Assembly (NCBI RefSeq): GCF_028288465.1
Contig: NZ_JAQBNR010000021.1
Coordinates: 62,001 to 126,000, forward strand
Direction: 5' to 3'
Origin: Ferruginibacter sp.
Lineage (GTDB): Bacteria; Bacteroidota; Bacteroidia; Chitinophagales; Chitinophagaceae
Length of the DNA stretch: 64,000 nucleotides
How positions within the stretch are numbered: position 1 is the stretch's first letter; each line of letters opens with the position of its first letter. Positions 52,035 through 61,000 of this stretch are shown piece by piece. Position numbers and translations under genes: made by a program. The notes below the pieces were generated by a model. The model saw nothing but the letters and a program-made list of their open reading frames with translations. It made no database searches and had not been told where the DNA came from.

Positions 52035-53597
52035 TTATTTTATCCATTTGAACAGACGGTTCCATCTTGGACCATGCTCCCAGCTAAACCAGATTAACGA
52101 AGCTTTGCCCACCACATGATCTTCCGGTACAAATCCCCAGTAGCGGCTATCCAGTGAGTTGTGACGGTTATCCCCCATCAGCCAGTAATAATTCATTTTA
52201 AAAGTATAGCTGGTTGCTTCTTTTCCGTTTACTAAAAATTTACCGTCTTTACTTTCAAGTGTATTTCCTTCGTACGTGCGGATACATCTTTCGTAGCGAA
52301 TGTAATTGTCCGGCGTTAGTTCAATGGTAGCTCCTTTTTTTGGAATATATAATGGGCCATAATTGTCCGCACTCCATTGTTTGGTAGTATCGTAGTAGGG
52401 AAATAATTTATTTTCCACCGGGTACATAAAATCAGTAATGGTATAACCGGCAGGAATATTCAAATGTCTTTTTTCTTCGTTGGTAATATTTACCAGGAAA
52501 GTATTGGCGCCGATTTGTTGTACATCTCTTTGTTCAAACCGGATGTGTATGCCCATCGGTATAAGTACCTCTTCGGCCGTCTCTTTGTTATCCAGCGATG
52601 GCGAATTAGGCGGGGTTGTTACCTTGTAGAAACGCTGCGACTGCGGAAAATATTCCTGCGGTTTTCCGTTTACCATCAATGCGCCGTTAACCACCTGTAT
52701 TGTATCGCCGGCTATGCCAACACAACGTTTTATAAAATTTTCTCTCTTATCCACCGGCCTTGTGATAATCATATCACCGTATTTATTCCATACGCTTTCT
52801 CTTGCCTTTTGTTCTGTCAGATGCCCCTGGTTCATTTCGTCCCGTATCTCCTGGTAATAGGTGACCTGCGAGCCAAACTGCTGCTGACCATCTACCATTG
52901 GATCGTTGATAAGTGTATCGTTCACCGGAAAATTAAATACCACTGCATCATTACGCTGTACCGGGCTGGCAAACCAGCGGGTGTAAGGAATATGAATCCA
53001 CTCCACATAACTCTTTGCTTCTCCAAAAGGCAATGTATGATGTACAAAAGGCATGGCCAGCGGCGTATTGGGAATCCGGGGCCCGTAAGTCCATTTACTT
53101 ACAAATAAAAAATCGCTTACCAGCAGTGTTTTTTCTTCCGAAGGTGTAGGAATTGTATAAGCTTCAAAAACAAATGTTCGGATGATAGTTGCCGCGACTA
53201 CTGCAAACGCTGCCGCATCAATCCATTCACGTGCAGCAGATTTTTTATAATTGTTTACAACCAGTTCGCCCGCATATTTTTCATTTTTACTAAAACCGAG
53301 ATAGGGAAAATAAATGAAAGGAAGTAGTACAGCAGCACCGTGCTGCCAAAAGCCGAAACGGCCGAAATGTTCAACAAATTTAATGGTGAGCCAGATAGTG
53401 ATAAACTGACCGGCAATAGGAATGAACTGTAAAAAAAACCACACTTTGTGCAGTTTCATTTTTTGTACCATACACCAGGTATTGTAAAAAGGAACCAGTG
53501 CTTTCCAGGGTTCAATACCCGCCTTCTTAAACATGCCATATAAACCAATATGCCACCCAAGGGCGGCAACAATAAAAATAATCCAGCCAATACTCAT
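52035..53597 (-). CDS. lepB: Signal peptidase I, long Bacteroidota form
   Basis: 520 residues, against about 320 in E. coli. An N-terminal membrane domain of about 1-105 with three or four helices (DUF5684-like) is followed by a TM helix at about 127-145 and the S26 protease: nucleophile S153 in YTIPTPSEEKTLL, general base K290 in NFIKRCVGIAGDTI, and GDNRHNSLDSRYWGFVP near the end. A long insertion lies between the Ser and Lys boxes and another between the Lys box and GDNRHNSLDSR. It removes signal peptides from exported proteins. Confidence 0.94.
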   Translation of the reverse strand: MSIGWIIFIVAALGWHIGLYGMFKKAGIEPWKALVPFYNTWCMVQKMKLHKVWFFLQFIPIAGQFITIWLTIKFVEHFGRFGFWQHGAAVLLPFIYFPYLGFSKNEKYAGELVVNNYKKSAAREWIDAAAFAVVAATIIRTFVFEAYTIPTPSEEKTLLVSDFLFVSKWTYGPRIPNTPLAMPFVHHTLPFGEAKSYVEWIHIPYTRWFASPVQRNDAVVFNFPVNDTLINDPMVDGQQQFGSQVTYYQEIRDEMNQGHLTEQKARESVWNKYGDMIITRPVDKRENFIKRCVGIAGDTIQVVNGALMVNGKPQEYFPQSQRFYKVTTPPNSPSLDNKETAEEVLIPMGIHIRFEQRDVQQIGANTFLVNITNEEKRHLNIPAGYTITDFMYPVENKLFPYYDTTKQWSADNYGPLYIPKKGATIELTPDNYIRYERCIRTYEGNTLESKDGKFLVNGKEATSYTFKMNYYWLMGDNRHNSLDSRYWGFVPEDHVVGKASLIWFSWEHGPRWNRLFKWIK

Positions 53598-53617
53598 AAG
53601 TAAAATTTTATCAGGGC

Positions 53618-53649
53618 CAAAAATACCATAATTAAACTTGCATTACAGG
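53618..53649 (-). promoter_or_regulatory. Probable lepB promoter
   Basis: On the minus strand CCTG (53646-53649) and TATTTTTG (53618-53625), exactly 20 nt apart. The -7 box is a perfect TAnnTTTG; the -33 box matches at two of four positions. The ATG is 21 nt downstream. Confidence 0.5.
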
Positions 53650-53761
53650 TTTATATAAAAAATGTTTTCAAATGTTTAACAGCCAAAATAAGCACATTAA
53701 TAAACAATATCTCATTGCAGGTTGCACCTGAATTGTATTACCTGGCGAAAAAATTACAGTG

Positions 53762-54400
53762 TTAAATAACTTCATTTATGGCTGTACTTATCTCAGCCGC
53801 CTTATTCATGATCATAAAATGGCCCCCACCTTTTACTACATGGGTGGGAGATACATATTTAATAGGAAACATTTTATCATTGTCGCCGTGAATGTGAAAC
53901 AGTGAGGACGGTTGCCACGTATTTTGCCAGTGCAATACTTCATTAATGGCCCAATCCGTGTATTGCTGCGGTGCATTTTTACGGTACGAGCGGGCCATCT
54001 CTTTTTCGTCTTTTCCTTCTGCGCCTAAAAAAATATTTTGAATCGGCTCCATGATTTTAAAAGAACGCATGGGAAATATCCTGTTTAAACGAAGCTGGCC
54101 CGAACGTCTTAACCAGGCAGGTAATTCGCCGGATGATTTAATACTGGAAATTAAAATTACTTTTTCTGCATTCACTATTTTAGCAATTTCAATGCTCATC
54201 ATGCCGCCGAACGAAAGTCCCATCAATAGAGGGCTTTCTTCTTTAATGCCAGTACTCATTCTGGCAGCATAGTGACCAATAGTTTCATTGGCTCCGGGCA
54301 TCAACCATGGCAATGGAACTATCAAATGATCCTTTATCTGCAGGCGGCCAAAAGCTCTTTCATCTGCGCCAAGGCCACTGATGCAATAAATTTTTTTCAT
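53762..54400 (-). CDS. Small alpha/beta-hydrolase
   Basis: 212 residues. Oxyanion CISGLGADERAF (6-17), nucleophile Ser in LLMGLSFGGMMSIE, acid in HIHGDNDKMFP and catalytic His in GGGHFMIMN. No signal peptide. Substrate unknown. It begins 6 nt downstream of the response-regulator stop, so the two are surely one transcript. Confidence 0.85.
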   Translation of the reverse strand: MKKIYCISGLGADERAFGRLQIKDHLIVPLPWLMPGANETIGHYAARMSTGIKEESPLLMGLSFGGMMSIEIAKIVNAEKVILISSIKSSGELPAWLRRSGQLRLNRIFPMRSFKIMEPIQNIFLGAEGKDEKEMARSYRKNAPQQYTDWAINEVLHWQNTWQPSSLFHIHGDNDKMFPIKYVSPTHVVKGGGHFMIMNKAAEISTAINEVI

Positions 54401-54406
54401 CGGACA

Positions 54407-55570
54407 TTATTTTTTGGGTAAAACATAATTGCTGACATCATCCGCCGCAATATTTTTACCAGACAAAATAATGAGACGTTCAACCACATTTCTCAATTCC
54501 CGTATGTTACCGGTCCAGTTGTAATTGGTCAACATTTCCAGCGCATTTTTTTCTATACTTTTCTTCGGCTGACCGTATTCATCAGCAATTTTTTCAAGAT
54601 AATATTCTACCAAATCCGGTACGTCTTCCCGGCGCTCGTTCAGGGATGGCACGTGTACAATAATTACACCCAGCCTGTGATACAAATCGAGCCGGAAGTT
54701 TTTTTCCTCTACCTCTTTCAGCAGGTCTTTGTTGGTGGCAGCAATTACCCTTACATCTACATTGATATCTTTATCTGCCCCTACCCTGGTGATCTTTCCT
54801 TCCTGTAATGCCCGCAACACTTTAGCCTGGGCGCCTAAGCTCATATCACCAATTTCATCTAAAAATAATGTGCCACCGTTCGCTTGTTCAAACTTACCAA
54901 TGCGTTGTTTAATGGCTGATGTAAACGACCCTTTTTCATGGCCGAATAGTTCACTTTCAATCAGTTCACCGGGAATGGCAGCACAGTTCACCTCCACCAT
55001 AGGACCTGTGCTGCGGTTGCTCTTTTCATGTATCCATCTTGCAACCAATTCCTTTCCTACCCCGTTTTCGCCCGTCACCAATACCCTGGCTTCTGTGGGA
55101 GCTACTTTTTCTATTGTGTCTTTTATTACCTGGATGCCAGGACCATTGCCAATCATCTCCTGTACCCTGGCCACCTTGCGTTTCAAGACTTTTGTTTCTG
55201 TAACCAAGGTTTGTTTATCCAATGCATTGCGTAAAGTAATCAGCAGGCGGTTTAAATCCGGTGGCTTACTGATGTAATCGAAAGCGCCTTTTTTTACTGC
55301 TTCTACCGCCGTTTCTATATTGCCGTGGCCGCTGATGACGATGATGGGTATGTCACTGTTTACTTCCCTTGCTTTTTCCAAAAATTCCAGGCCATCTAAT
55401 TTGGGCATTTTGATATCGCATAACACCACGTCGTACGTTGTTGCGCTGAATTTTTTTAGTCCCTCTTCCCCGTCCGCCGCTTCCTCAATTTTATAACCTT
55501 CGTAACTCAGAATTTCTGACAAGGTCTTGCGTATTGCCTTTTCGTCATCAATTATTAAAATACTAGCCAT
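54407..55570 (-). CDS. Response regulator with AAA+ sigma-54 interaction domain, no DNA-binding domain
   Basis: 387 residues. A receiver domain (1-120) with phospho-acceptor D52 (VLCDIKMPKLDG), then the AAA+ domain: Walker A GENGVGKE (167-174), Walker B TLFLDEIGDM (234-243), and WTGNIRELRN. The sigma-54 contact loop GAFTGA is replaced by GSFTSA (214-219), and the chain stops at YVLPKK right after the AAA+ module, so the Fis-type helix-turn-helix of NtrC-class proteins is missing. It may act in solution, regulate without sigma-54, or bind DNA through a partner. No histidine kinase is adjacent. Confidence 0.9.
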   Translation of the reverse strand: MASILIIDDEKAIRKTLSEILSYEGYKIEEAADGEEGLKKFSATTYDVVLCDIKMPKLDGLEFLEKAREVNSDIPIIVISGHGNIETAVEAVKKGAFDYISKPPDLNRLLITLRNALDKQTLVTETKVLKRKVARVQEMIGNGPGIQVIKDTIEKVAPTEARVLVTGENGVGKELVARWIHEKSNRSTGPMVEVNCAAIPGELIESELFGHEKGSFTSAIKQRIGKFEQANGGTLFLDEIGDMSLGAQAKVLRALQEGKITRVGADKDINVDVRVIAATNKDLLKEVEEKNFRLDLYHRLGVIIVHVPSLNERREDVPDLVEYYLEKIADEYGQPKKSIEKNALEMLTNYNWTGNIRELRNVVERLIILSGKNIAADDVSNYVLPKK

Positions 55571-55835
55571 TGTTTAAATTTTATTGGGTAAATGCAAATA
55601 TGCATCCAAAAACATTTGCAAAATTAACGATTAATGGACGATCAGAAACCTCCCGGGTACAAGTGATATTATTTTGGGAAATTTTAAACAACTACTTAAG
55701 CAAACCGCTGGTATTTTTTATGCCGGCGCCGGATTTAAAAGATGTACGGCTTTGATCGGGTTCCACAAGGCTGAAAAACTTTAAGGGTGTGACACAACGG
55801 TGTTGATTAAAGCTTAACAGCCGGGACAAAAAAAA
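55571..55835. other. Intergenic region
   Basis: About 265 nt between the response regulator start and the pdhB terminator. An open frame begins at 55570 (61 residues) but has no family resemblance or coding character. I see nothing else in it. Confidence 0.5.
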
Positions 55836-55856
55836 GCCCGGACAAAATTTCCGGGC
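55836..55856 (-). terminator. Intrinsic terminator of pdhB
   Basis: GCCCGGA and TCCGGGC pair around a 7-nt loop, with a run of eight T on the minus strand. It lies 23 nt past the pdhB stop. Confidence 0.9.
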
Positions 55857-55878
55857 CTGGTATAACTTTAATGAACAG

Positions 55879-56862
55879 TTATTTTTTCATGTACATCACT
55901 TCCTTTACCAGCTTCACTGTTCTTTCCACGTTTGGCAGATACAGGGCTACTAAATTAGGTGCATAGTGCATGGGTGCATCTGCAGAAGTTATCCTGCGGA
56001 TAGGTGCATCCAGGTAATCGAACCCTTCTTTTTGTATGCGATAAGTAATTTCAGATGACACTGAAGCAAATGGCCATTGTTCTTCCACAATTACCAGGCG
56101 GTTGGTCTTTTTTACACTTTCCAGAATAGTGAACCAATCCAGGGGACGAATGGTTGCCAAATCAATCACTTCAGCTTCAATTCCTTCCTTTGCCAGTTCT
56201 TCAGCGGCTGCCAGCGCCACTTTCATCATTTTATTAAAAGATACGATGGTTACGTCTTTACCAGCTCTTTTTATAAATGCTTTTCCAATAGGCAACAGGT
56301 ATTCTTCTTCCGGCACATCGCCTTTTTCGCCATACATCACTTCGCTTTCCATAAACATCACCGGATCATCATCACGGATGGCGCTTTTTAATAAACCTTT
56401 TGCGTCGTAAGGATTGCTCACAGAAATCACTTTTAAACCTGGAATATTGGCATACATCGATTCAAAAGCGGTACTGTGTTGTGCTCCCAGCTGACCTGCA
56501 CTTCCGTTCGGGCCACGAAAAACGATCGGGCACCCAACCTGTCCGCCGCTCATTGCCAGCATTTTAGAAGCAGTATTTAAAATTTGATCCAAAGGTAACA
56601 CTGCAAAGTTCCACGTCATAAATTCAACAATCGGACGTAACCCATTTTGCGCTGCACCTACGGCAATGCCTGCAAAACCGAGCTCTGCAATGGGCGTATC
56701 TATAATTCGTTTGTCACCAAATTCATCCAGCATACCCTGGCTTACCTTGTAGGCACCATTGTATTCTGCTACTTCCTCCCCCATTAAAAATACCCTTTCA
56801 TCCCTTCTCATTTCTTCCTGCATAGCTTCCCTAAGGGCTTCTCTAAAAGCAATTTGTCGCAT
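55879..56862 (-). CDS. pdhB: PdhB, pyruvate dehydrogenase E1 beta subunit
   Basis: 327 residues, transketolase-like beta subunit of an alpha2beta2 E1. Seen are [19 protein letters not shown] with the TPP-activating Glu, [34 protein letters not shown] and the C-terminal half that ends [18 protein letters not shown]. Within the E1-beta family the sequence fits pyruvate dehydrogenase better than branched-chain dehydrogenase, but both share these motifs. The alpha subunit and E2/E3 genes are not in the window. Confidence 0.92.
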   Translation of the reverse strand: MRQIAFREALREAMQEEMRRDERVFLMGEEVAEYNGAYKVSQGMLDEFGDKRIIDTPIAELGFAGIAVGAAQNGLRPIVEFMTWNFAVLPLDQILNTASKMLAMSGGQVGCPIVFRGPNGSAGQLGAQHSTAFESMYANIPGLKVISVSNPYDAKGLLKSAIRDDDPVMFMESEVMYGEKGDVPEEEYLLPIGKAFIKRAGKDVTIVSFNKMMKVALAAAEELAKEGIEAEVIDLATIRPLDWFTILESVKKTNRLVIVEEQWPFASVSSEITYRIQKEGFDYLDAPIRRITSADAPMHYAPNLVALYLPNVERTVKLVKEVMYMKK

Positions 56863-57161
56863 GTATTTTATTTATTTAGCGTTTGATTATTCTGTTTTGA
56901 GTGGCAAATTTATCTTATAGTAACCATATCAGCAAATCGGCTTGCGTTTTAGAACAAGAGGTCAATAATTATTATGCAGGGCTACTTTATATAATGATAA
57001 TTTAATGGGCTAGCTTAAAATTATTGTGCCGAAAGACTGCCTTGTTATTGAAAAACGAAGCTGAAATTTTTTTTATAAAAAAAAGACTTTATCTTAACAG
57101 CACCTTATAAAATCAATCTGATATTTCCCCGCTTTAATAACATCTTGGAAAAACACCTCTT
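56863..57161. other. Intergenic region upstream of pdhB
   Basis: Contains the pdhB promoter (56905-56936). The remaining ~220 nt are AT-rich without a coding frame or repeat that I can support. Confidence 0.55.
56905..56936 (-). promoter_or_regulatory. pdhB promoter
   Basis: On the minus strand TTTG (56933-56936) and TAAATTTG (56905-56912), exactly 20 nt apart, both perfect matches to the Bacteroidota consensus. The ATG is 43 nt downstream. The best promoter in the window. Confidence 0.7.
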
Positions 57162-57198
57162 TACAAAGTGCTTTTTGATTTTCAAAAGGCACTTTGTA
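57162..57198 (-). terminator. Hairpin after the thiolase gene, probable terminator
   Basis: TACAAAGTGCCTTTTGA and TCAAAAAGCACTTTGTA pair over 17 positions with one mismatch around a 3-nt loop (minus strand), 12 nt past the thiolase stop. The following sequence is AAGAGGTG rather than a clean T-run, so termination efficiency is uncertain. Confidence 0.55.
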
Positions 57199-57209
57199 TA
57201 ATCCAATCT

Positions 57210-58400
57210 TTACACCATCAACTGCATATTTTCAATCACCATAGCTGAGGCGCCGCCGCCGCCATTGCAAATGCCCGCCGCCCCATATTTTGCATTGCGT
57301 TGTTTTAATACATTGATGAGTGTAACAATAATTCTGGCGCCACTGCATCCAAGCGGATGGCCGATAGACACCGCACCACCATTAACGTTTACCGTAGCCG
57401 GATCCAGTTTCATTCTTCTGCTGTTTTCGATACCCACTACACTAAAAGCTTCATTCAGTTCCCAGAAGTGAATGTCTTCCATTTTTAAGCCGGCTTTGCT
57501 GACCGCTTTGGGCACTGCGATGGAAGGTGTGGTAGTAAACCATTCCGGTGCTTGTTCTGCATCGGCATAGCTTAATATTTTTGCGATGGGCTTTAAGCCG
57601 AGTTCGGTTGCTTTTTCTTTGTTCATTAATACCAGCGCAGCTGCGCCATCATTCATGGTAGATGCATTTGCTGCGGTCACTGTTCCGTCTTTTGTAAAGG
57701 CACCCTTCAGCTCGGCAATCTTATCAAACTTTACATTGAAAGGTTCTTCATCTTTATCAAATAAAATAGCATCACCTTTTCTCTGCGGTACAGGCACCGG
57801 AACAATTTCATCATTAAAGCGGCCTTCATTTATAGCCGCCTGCGAACGCTGGTAACTCTTTATGGCAAATGCATCCTGGTCCTGCCGGGTGATACCGCAG
57901 GTGCTGGCGCATAATTCGGCTGCCATACCCATGGCTTTGCCATCGTACACATCTGTTAACCCATCTTTGGCAAGCCCGTCAATCAGTGACACATTGCCGT
58001 ATTTATTTCCCCATCTTACGGCATCTGCGTAATACGGTACATTGCTCATGCTTTCCATACCGCCCGCAATTACAATATCAGCATCGCCCAATAAAATACT
58101 TTGCGCTGCCTGTGCAATGGATTTCATGCCGCTGGCGCAAACTTTATTGATAGTAGTGCAATTTACATCGTTGGGCAGACCAGCAAATTTTGCTGCTTGT
58201 CGTGCAGGTGCCTGGCCAAGGTTGGCCTGGATAACCGCCCCCATTAGTACATCGTTTACCATTGCGGGGGCGATGCCTGCTTTTTCAACTGCTGCTTTGA
58301 TGGCTATGCCGCCCAATTGTGTCGCCGTAAAACCCTTTAATGATCCGCCGAAACTGCCTATCGGCGTGCGCACGGCCGAGATGATATATACTTCCTTCAT
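57210..58400 (-). CDS. Acetyl-CoA C-acetyltransferase (thiolase II)
   Basis: 396 residues. Nucleophile C88 in NKVCASGMKSIAQ, and the second catalytic pair in VSIGHPLGCSGARI with the C-terminal GICNGGGGASAMVIE. Biosynthetic thiolases condense two acetyl-CoA; degradative ones do the reverse. 396 residues and YADAVRWGN-type loop favour the acetoacetyl-CoA class (AtoB/PhaA). A -7-like TATCTTTA lies at 58422-58429, 21 nt before the ATG, but no -33 box is clear. Confidence 0.93.
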   Translation of the reverse strand: MKEVYIISAVRTPIGSFGGSLKGFTATQLGGIAIKAAVEKAGIAPAMVNDVLMGAVIQANLGQAPARQAAKFAGLPNDVNCTTINKVCASGMKSIAQAAQSILLGDADIVIAGGMESMSNVPYYADAVRWGNKYGNVSLIDGLAKDGLTDVYDGKAMGMAAELCASTCGITRQDQDAFAIKSYQRSQAAINEGRFNDEIVPVPVPQRKGDAILFDKDEEPFNVKFDKIAELKGAFTKDGTVTAANASTMNDGAAALVLMNKEKATELGLKPIAKILSYADAEQAPEWFTTTPSIAVPKAVSKAGLKMEDIHFWELNEAFSVVGIENSRRMKLDPATVNVNGGAVSIGHPLGCSGARIIVTLINVLKQRNAKYGAAGICNGGGGASAMVIENMQLMV

Positions 58401-58545
58401 ATGGATGAAACGTTTAGTTTGTAAAGATAAATGATTCCCCTTTCAGGTGACGGACATGAGACTACTTCAAAATGGGGTTATTACCAAATGATCTGTATTC
58501 AGTTCATTCAGACTATTTTCGCAACTTTACAACTCAACATTGTAT

Positions 58546-59706
58546 ATGCATTTAATCAAATTATATTCAACTTTTTTAATTGCCTCTGTAGTTTTTGCAT
58601 CCTGCAATGGTTCAAAAAAACTGGCGCCGGTGGCTGGTACAGCCGGCGTGGGTACACTGCATTTTTTAGGTGAAAAAGATATTCCATATAACTTATTGTA
58701 CAACAACACAACTGTTGGTGGCCTGTCTGGTATTGATTATGATACTGCCGGCAAAACTTATTATTTTATCAGTGACGATAGAAGCGCCATCAATCCTGCA
58801 CGTTTTTATACAGCAGATATTAATTTTTCTGCAAAAGGAATTGACAGCATTTATTTCACCGGTGTGCATAGTTTGTTGCAGCCTGATGGAAAGCCTTATC
58901 CTTCCAGTAAACAGGATGCGGTTCATACTCCTGATCCCGAAGCCATCCGTTATAACCCGCTCACAAGGCAATTGGTGTGGAGCAGTGAGGGTGAACGCAT
59001 TGTAAACGCCAAAGATACAGTTCTGGAAAATCCCGAGGTCAACACGATCTCAACGACAGGAAATTATGTTGCCGGTTATACAATGCCAACAAACCTGGTG
59101 ATGCAATCATCTTCAAAAGGCCCAAGGCAAAACGGGGTGTTGGAAGGGATGAGTTTTGCAGATAATTATAAAACGCTTTTTGTAAATGTTGAAGAGCCAC
59201 TGTATGAAGATGGGCCAAGGGCGGATGTTTCAGACAACAACGCATTTATTCGTTTTTTAAAATTTGATGTTGCCACCCGGCAAAACACAGCACAGTATGC
59301 TTACAAATTAGAACCGGTAGTATATCCGGCCATTCCGGCAAATGCCTTTAAAATAAACGGCGTACCTGATATATTATCGCTGGGTAACAACCAGTTTTTA
59401 GTGATTGAGCGTTCGTTTTCGTCAGGCAGACTTCCTTGTACGATTAAAGTTTTCCTGGCTGATTTGAGTGCCGCAACGGATGTAACCAATATGACGTTAA
59501 TGAATGCGGGAAAGTCGTTTACGCCGATAGCAAAAAAGTTATTACTGAATATGGATGACCTAGGCATCTACATCGATAATATTGAAGGCGTAACATTTGG
59601 TCCGGATTTGCCAAACGGACATAAAACCCTGGTATTTATTTCAGACAATAATTTTAATGTTTTTGAAAAAACGCAGTTGCTTTTATTTGAGGTGATGGGA
59701 TATTGA
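58546..59706 (+). CDS. Lipoprotein with phytase-like esterase domain
   Basis: 386 residues from the ATG at 58546 (MHLIKLYSTFLIASVVFASC). The lipobox FASC marks a lipoprotein cleaved before C20. The rest is the 'esterase-like activity of phytase' beta-propeller family: GGLSGIDYDTAGKTYYFISDD, PDPEAIRYNPLTRQLVWSS, NGVLEGMSFADN and DNIEGVTFGPDLPNGHKTLV. A TTG 6 nt upstream is in frame but would spoil nothing; the ATG is chosen. Substrate unknown; exported metal-dependent phosphoester hydrolase is the likely class. Confidence 0.85.
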   Translation: MHLIKLYSTFLIASVVFASCNGSKKLAPVAGTAGVGTLHFLGEKDIPYNLLYNNTTVGGLSGIDYDTAGKTYYFISDDRSAINPARFYTADINFSAKGIDSIYFTGVHSLLQPDGKPYPSSKQDAVHTPDPEAIRYNPLTRQLVWSSEGERIVNAKDTVLENPEVNTISTTGNYVAGYTMPTNLVMQSSSKGPRQNGVLEGMSFADNYKTLFVNVEEPLYEDGPRADVSDNNAFIRFLKFDVATRQNTAQYAYKLEPVVYPAIPANAFKINGVPDILSLGNNQFLVIERSFSSGRLPCTIKVFLADLSAATDVTNMTLMNAGKSFTPIAKKLLLNMDDLGIYIDNIEGVTFGPDLPNGHKTLVFISDNNFNVFEKTQLLLFEVMGY

Positions 59707-59711
59707 GAGAT

Positions 59712-59797
59712 TGGATACTGGATACTGGATTCTTGATACTGGATACTTGATTCCGGATGCAGCTCTCTTGATACTTGATACTATATACTGAATACGG
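59712..59797. repeat. Degenerate GATACT tandem repeat
   Basis: Non-coding stretch with six copies of GATACT (as GGATACTG or TGATACTTG) plus degenerate GATTCT, TATACT and GAATAC units, between the esterase stop and the next gene. A second simple repeat, CATAACT three times, follows at 59838-59867. An AGCTCTC / GGGAGCT pair brackets the right part (59761-59802). Function unknown; could be a slippage-prone spacer. Confidence 0.6.
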
Positions 59798-59874
59798 GAG
59801 CTTATCGCTCACCTTAATCCGTTCGTTTGATGACTAAAATCATAACTTATAATTCATAACTCATAACTATATAA

Positions 59875-60927
59875 ATGGTTACTTATTTCGACGCTGCCCT
59901 GACACAAATTTCTATTCATTATTCCGGCAACAAATTGCAGGATGAGTTTTATCGCCTGTCTGAGAAACCACTGGTGCTGGAAGACGACACCTTAAGCGAT
60001 TTACTGATGCAGTATTTTTTAAAGCCTTTTGAAAAGGGAAATGAAGTTTATCGGCTATCACATCCCTCCGGCAATCTTGAGCTGAATGAGTTGTTTCACT
60101 TTTCAACCGATGTATTTTCGACGGCTGAAAATTTTCATGAAAACTCGCAGCAGATTGTAAAACATTTGTATGATGTTTCCGGTCATCCTAAAATAAAATC
60201 CGGGGAGATGTATGTTGTTCATTTTAAGGATTTGCAAATTGAGGGCGAGCTGCACCAGGCCATTGGTATTTTTAAATCGGAAACAAAAGAAGCCTACCTG
60301 AAAGTGCAGCCGGATGAAAATGGTTTTAATTTAAACTACGAACAGGAAGCCATCAACATCAAAAAATTAGATAAGGGTTGCCTGATTTTTAACACTGAAA
60401 AAGCGGAAGGTTATAAAGTAGCCGTAGTGGACCAAACCAACAGCAGTGAAGCATCTTACTGGATGGATGACTTTTTAAAACTTACCATCCGCAACGACAG
60501 CTATAACCAAACTAACAACACCTTAAGTCTTTATAAAAAATTTATTACTACCCAGGTAGATGAAGAATTTAGCGTAAGCAAAACAGATAAGATCGACTTG
60601 CTGAACCGCTCCATGAAATATTTTAAAGAGAAGGACCAGTTCAATATGGACGAATTCAGCAATGAAGTAATTGGCTATGCAGAGGGGATTGAATCTTTTA
60701 AAAATTACAAGAAAAGCTACGAGCAGGAATTTGATATGCCGATTGATGACAGCTTTGCCATTAACACCGCTGCAGTAAAAAAACAAGCCCGTGTATATAA
60801 AAGTATTTTAAAGCTGGATAAGAATTTTCACATCTACATTCACGGCAACAAAGAGCTGATTGAAAAAGGTTTTGATGAAGAAAAAAACATGAATTTTTAT
60901 AAGGTATATTTCAGAGACGAGCAGTAG
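59875..60927 (+). CDS. NdpA/YejK-like nucleoid-associated protein
   Basis: 350 residues of the 37-kDa nucleoid-associated family (NdpA/YejK). Recognised by FDAALTQISIHYSGNKLQDEF near the start, LQIEGELHQAIGIFKSE, the repeated acidic KLDKGCLIF region and SYWMDDFLKLT near the middle. The family binds DNA and affects chromosome organisation; the exact role is not established. Acidic overall. The hairpin after it is weak as a terminator. Confidence 0.82.
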   Translation: MVTYFDAALTQISIHYSGNKLQDEFYRLSEKPLVLEDDTLSDLLMQYFLKPFEKGNEVYRLSHPSGNLELNELFHFSTDVFSTAENFHENSQQIVKHLYDVSGHPKIKSGEMYVVHFKDLQIEGELHQAIGIFKSETKEAYLKVQPDENGFNLNYEQEAINIKKLDKGCLIFNTEKAEGYKVAVVDQTNSSEASYWMDDFLKLTIRNDSYNQTNNTLSLYKKFITTQVDEEFSVSKTDKIDLLNRSMKYFKEKDQFNMDEFSNEVIGYAEGIESFKNYKKSYEQEFDMPIDDSFAINTAAVKKQARVYKSILKLDKNFHIYIHGNKELIEKGFDEEKNMNFYKVYFRDEQ

Positions 60928-60956
60928 TTTTTTCACACAAAGACTGCAACGGAATG

Positions 60957-60990
60957 CACCGAACACAAAGCCGAAGCCCTGTGTTCGGTG
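60957..60990. other. Hairpin between convergent genes, weak terminator candidate
   Basis: CACCGAACACA and TGTGTTCGGTG pair over 11 bp around a 12-nt loop between the NdpA-like gene and the oxidase gene. Neither side has a T-tract, so it may be a mild terminator or a REP-like hairpin. Confidence 0.4.
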
Positions 60991-61000
60991 TTACTATCAA

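Noticed and set aside
52464..53108. Rightward open frame (214 residues) within lepB
   Set aside because: Antisense shadow of signal peptidase I; no signal, motif or spacing that supports a gene.
55570..55755. Short open frame after the response regulator gene
   Set aside because: 61 residues without homology, overlapping the divergent promoter region; composition not coding-like.
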